A model generated the notes under the pieces. The model did not search any database and was not told the origin of the DNA. It saw only the letters and a program-made list of their open reading frames with translations. This document shows, piece by piece, positions 5,447-7,557 of a stretch of DNA of 7,557 nucleotides. Both the position numbers and the translations under genes were made by a program. Positions within the stretch are counted from its first letter, which is position 1, and each line of letters starts with the position of its first letter. The DNA is from Oligoflexaceae bacterium (GTDB lineage: Bacteria; Bdellovibrionota_B; Oligoflexia; Oligoflexales; Oligoflexaceae): positions 1-7,557 of the forward strand of contig CANJJY010000223.1 in the NCBI GenBank assembly GCA_947474445.1, in the 5' to 3' direction.

Positions 5447-5911
5447 ATGTCAAAGTCGACTAGCAGCTTTAAAGATCTTTGTCTCAAAACGCTCAAGGAA
5501 TCAGGCGCACGCCTGACCAAGCCGCGTTTGGCTTTGATCGATTGTCTGGCAGCCGCCCGCGTTCCGCTTTCTCCCAAGGAAATTCTCCAGAGAACAGAGT
5601 TGAGCCTCGACGCACAGGAAAGCATCGATACGGTCACGGTTTACCGTATTTTGGATCGCTTTTGCGAACTAGGACTGGTGCATCAGGTGGCCCCTAACGG
5701 TGACTACATCGCCTGCACCCATCTCGCTTGTTCGGCTAGCCCTCATATCATGACTTTTTGCACGAGCTGTCAGACGGCTAGTGAAATACACGTCCCCGAA
5801 GCCGTCCTCGCTCCCATGCTCTGGTTTCTCAAAGATAAGAATGGTTTTGAACCGAAAGAGCATCTTTTTCAGCTCGACGGTACCTGCACGCGGTGCAAAG
5901 AAGCGCCTTAA
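5447..5911 (+). CDS. Fur-superfamily metal-dependent repressor, Zur-like
   Basis: A 154-residue metalloregulator of typical Fur-family length. The N-terminal winged helix covers about 8-85, with ARLTKPRLALIDCL, the LSPKEIL segment and the recognition-helix signature TVTVYRILDRFCELGLVH (62-79). The dimerisation domain follows. Structural zinc ligands are C105/C108 (FCTSC) and C147/C150 (CTRC). Set against my recollection of E. coli Zur, the regulatory ligands H77, C88 and E111 correspond to H79, C90 and E113, with a fourth ligand probably H100. The Fur-type HHDH cluster is absent. This favours zinc sensing, as inference. The start is ATG 5447, with GAGAGA (5435-5440) 6 bases upstream; a GTG at 5387 would add 20 poorly conserved residues. 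It lies after hslO on the same strand, and its stop overlaps that of the convergent TonB-like gene. Confidence 0.93.
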   Translation: MSKSTSSFKDLCLKTLKESGARLTKPRLALIDCLAAARVPLSPKEILQRTELSLDAQESIDTVTVYRILDRFCELGLVHQVAPNGDYIACTHLACSASPHIMTFCTSCQTASEIHVPEAVLAPMLWFLKDKNGFEPKEHLFQLDGTCTRCKEAP

Positions 5912-6861
5912 AACATCAACTTCTTGGTGTGCGACTGATCATTGTACACGAGGTCGTAGTAGAGCGAATAGGTGAAGACCAAGGCGTCATCGGGATAATC
6001 GCGCGGAAGAGGCGGGTAGGGCGCAGCCAAGTTCAAAACCCGCAGCCAGAACTCATCTATTTCCTTGTCGCCTGACGATTGATTGAGTTTCGCTTCAACC
6101 AACACACCGCTGCGCATGACTTTGAGTTGCACGACACTGCTGCCTTGATAATGGATCTTACCGCTCGATCGCGCGTCCATCCGCTCTCTCACGTGCGGAC
6201 TGTCGCGCAAAGTCGGGCCTACATCGTAGTAGGCCAAGTCCACTTGCTTTCTCACCGACGTAAAATAGCCGATAAAACGAAAGTCGGTGGTGTTGACGTC
6301 CATCACCGGGCCGATAGGAATATTCTTATTAGGAATAAAATCGTTGTGTCCGGGATTGATGACATCGATCGATTGCGGCAGGAGATTGGCGTAAGCCGCG
6401 CCTTTGCGGGGCACGATGATGCGTCCTCCAGCGTCAGGCGCCTTTTCTATATGCAAGGCACCGCTCTGCAGCGCTGTGGGGGGAGCGGCTTTTGCTCCAC
6501 GGCCCGCTATCGTTTTTTGCTCGCGTGCTGTCCTGTGATTTTGCGCCCCGAGGTAAGCAGGGCTATCAGGTGGTGCGGTTTCAGGGAGAGGGACCTCAAC
6601 GATCTGCTGGGTCTTCTTCTCTTCTTCCCGGCCTTCGGACTTGTCTTTTTTCTCGCGCTCGGCTTTGGCTTTATCTTTGATTTTATATTCGAGTCGGACA
6701 GGAATTCTCTGCTTTTGCGCGATAGGGGGCGGCAACGACACCTCGCGCAAGAGGATATAAAGAACAATGTGGGCGAGCAGCGAGAGAAAGATTCCCAAGC
6801 CGATCCAAGAGCGATTTTGGCCCCTGTTTCCCGCGGGTGAGCTCGCGTCTTGCTGCTTCAT
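5908..6861 (-). CDS. TonB/TolA-family energy-transducer-like protein
   Basis: A 317-residue protein with TonB layout. It has a short cytoplasmic N-terminus, one membrane anchor at about 18-40 (WIGLGIFLSLLAHIVLYILL), and a charged Lys/Glu-rich spacer at about 58-85 (KIKDKAKAEREKKDK). A Pro/Ala-rich linker follows, then a C-terminal TonB-type domain at about 195-305. Its SSVVQLKVMRSGVLVEAKL, SSGDKEIDEFW and AAPYPPLP segments match the family pattern. It probably spans the periplasm and transmits ExbBD- or TolQR-type proton-motive force to the outer membrane. No exbB/exbD or tolQ/tolR lies in the window. Divergence from pal makes a TolA-like role attractive; adjacency to a Zur-like repressor would equally suit a TonB for metal uptake. 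GAGGA sits 3 bases before the ATG. Its TAA stop shares the TTAA at 5908-5911 with the Fur-family stop. Confidence 0.86.
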   Translation of the reverse strand: MKQQDASSPAGNRGQNRSWIGLGIFLSLLAHIVLYILLREVSLPPPIAQKQRIPVRLEYKIKDKAKAEREKKDKSEGREEEKKTQQIVEVPLPETAPPDSPAYLGAQNHRTAREQKTIAGRGAKAAPPTALQSGALHIEKAPDAGGRIIVPRKGAAYANLLPQSIDVINPGHNDFIPNKNIPIGPVMDVNTTDFRFIGYFTSVRKQVDLAYYDVGPTLRDSPHVRERMDARSSGKIHYQGSSVVQLKVMRSGVLVEAKLNQSSGDKEIDEFWLRVLNLAAPYPPLPRDYPDDALVFTYSLYYDLVYNDQSHTKKLMF

Positions 6862-6895
6862 GAATCCTCGCTTACTGAGTCATAAAATCAAGGTC

Positions 6896-6925
6896 ACCCT
6901 AGCAAATTCCGTCGATCTCGGGCAA
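6896..6925 (-). promoter_or_regulatory. Possible promoter for the TonB/TolA-like gene
   Basis: On the minus strand TTGCCC (6925-6920, 4 of 6) is followed by an 18-base spacer and TAGGGT (6901-6896, 3 of 6) preceded by TGC, an extended -10 arrangement. It lies 35 bases upstream of the ATG. The -10 match is weak. No convincing promoter was found for pal in the rest of the 232-base gap. Confidence 0.35.
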
Positions 6926-7093
6926 GTCTCGAATCGCCCGGGAAGAGTCTCTGTCGAGTCTTTAGACACCTGTCAGTCAAGCGGCAGAAAGAAACACTCT
7001 AACAGTTCAATCATTTTAGGGAGATAAGCCTTGGTCGTCCCCTTGCAGCGGGCGTCCCTGGTTACGCTTGTCTGGACTATTTAAGAGGTTACT

Positions 7094-7557
7094 ATGATGA
7101 AACACTCCCTGGCCGCTACCTTCCTCGCTCTTGGACTCTCAAACTTCGCCTGCACTGACGACGCAAAGAAAATGGAAGAACCCATCGTCAAGACGGAAGA
7201 AAAACCACACGATTTTACGGTCGATCCCAAGTCGGGCAAGCTCGAGTTCAAAGCGGAGATCGTCTACTTTGGTTACGATGATACCAGTCTGACTCCTGAA
7301 GGCATGGCGCGTCTCGATGCGATCGCAGCGCATATGAAAGAGAAAGAGCATGAGCCTTTGAAGCTGAGCATCGAAGGCCATTGCGATGATCGCGGTTCGA
7401 CAGAATACAACCTCGCTCTCGGTCAGCGCCGATCGGATTCAGTGCGCAAGTACCTCATGACTGTCGGTATCGGTCAAGACCGTTTGAAGTCAGTCAGCTT
7501 TGGTGAAGAGCGTCCTGCCCTCGCCGGAAAAGGCGAAGAAGCTTGGGCCAAGAACCG
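7094..7557 (+). CDS. pal: Peptidoglycan-associated lipoprotein Pal (OmpA family), 3' end cut by the window
   Basis: 154 complete codons run off the window edge. AAGAGG (7083-7088) lies 5 bases before the first of two consecutive ATGs. A signal peptide (MMKHSLAATFLALGLSNFA) ends at C20, the likely lipidated Cys. The lipobox NFAC is unusual because it lacks the common Leu at -3. An acidic/Lys-rich tether (21-50) leads to the OmpA-like domain. IVYFGYDDTSLTPEG (56-70) and GHCDDRGSTEYNLALGQRR (95-113) carry the conserved peptidoglycan-binding Asp (D98) and Arg (R113), aligned to OmpA D241 and R256. The sequence stops at AWAKNR, a point from which Pal proteins usually have only about 10 residues left. 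Pal tethers the outer membrane to peptidoglycan and works with Tol proteins in cell-division constriction. The only Tol-like partner in view is the divergent TonB/TolA-like gene. Confidence 0.95.
   Translation, partial: MMKHSLAATFLALGLSNFACTDDAKKMEEPIVKTEEKPHDFTVDPKSGKLEFKAEIVYFGYDDTSLTPEGMARLDAIAAHMKEKEHEPLKLSIEGHCDDRGSTEYNLALGQRRSDSVRKYLMTVGIGQDRLKSVSFGEERPALAGKGEEAWAKN

Noticed and set aside
6079..6840. A 253-residue plus-strand open frame
   Set aside because: It is antisense to the TonB/TolA-like gene. Its hydrophobic, Phe/Leu-rich stretch is the complement of the Lys/Glu-rich spacer.
7036..7058. Direct repeat CGTCCC upstream of pal as an operator
   Set aside because: Two 6-base copies 17 bases apart are too short to separate from chance, and no promoter elements could be aligned with them.
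1..7557. CRISPR array, insertion sequence, tRNA or rRNA genes, prophage or restriction genes
   Set aside because: I saw no regularly spaced repeats, terminal inverted repeats with a transposase, cloverleaf sequences or mobile-element protein motifs on either strand.

Overview
The window looks like a chromosomal piece of a Gram-negative, double-membraned bacterium. The evidence is a Pal lipoprotein, a TonB/TolA-type periplasm-spanning protein and a secreted protein with a Sec signal peptide. A TIGR02147-type regulator (HTH plus DUF4423-like C-terminus) suggests the Bdellovibrionota/Oligoflexia or a related lineage, because that family is concentrated in few phyla. This taxonomic call is inference from gene content. 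There is no rRNA, tRNA, CRISPR array, insertion sequence or phage gene, and no gene-free stretch longer than about 300 bases.

Layout. Positions 136-2636 hold a two-gene operon: a TIGR02147-type regulator whose TGA stop overlaps the ATG of an exported protein (ATGA). The exported protein joins an HESVHH-containing, zincin-like N-terminal region to a Kelch-like beta-propeller. A 221-base gap with a stem-loop and a good extended -10 promoter leads to an alpha/beta hydrolase (2858-3841). A small unrecognised two-helix membrane protein (3855-4289, minus strand) converges on the hydrolase. Its 166-base upstream gap is shared with the divergent hslO gene (Hsp33 chaperone, 4456-5334) and carries overlapping inverted repeats. 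After hslO comes a Fur-superfamily repressor with Zur-like metal ligands (5447-5911). Its stop codon overlaps, inside a single TTAA, the stop codon of a convergent TonB/TolA-like gene (5908-6861, minus). Divergent from that gene, after 232 bases, starts pal (7094 to the window end), cut off only a few residues before the expected C-terminus.

How the genes may work together. The right half is envelope and stress biology. Hsp33 is a zinc-centre redox chaperone, the Fur/Zur-like protein senses metal, and the TonB/TolA-like protein and Pal link the inner membrane, peptidoglycan and outer membrane. The left half is accessory in character: a lineage-restricted regulator translationally coupled to a large exported HExxH/Kelch protein. 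That pair is the best candidate here for an undescribed system. The alpha/beta hydrolase and the small membrane protein are probably independent units. All functional links beyond family assignments are inference from gene order.
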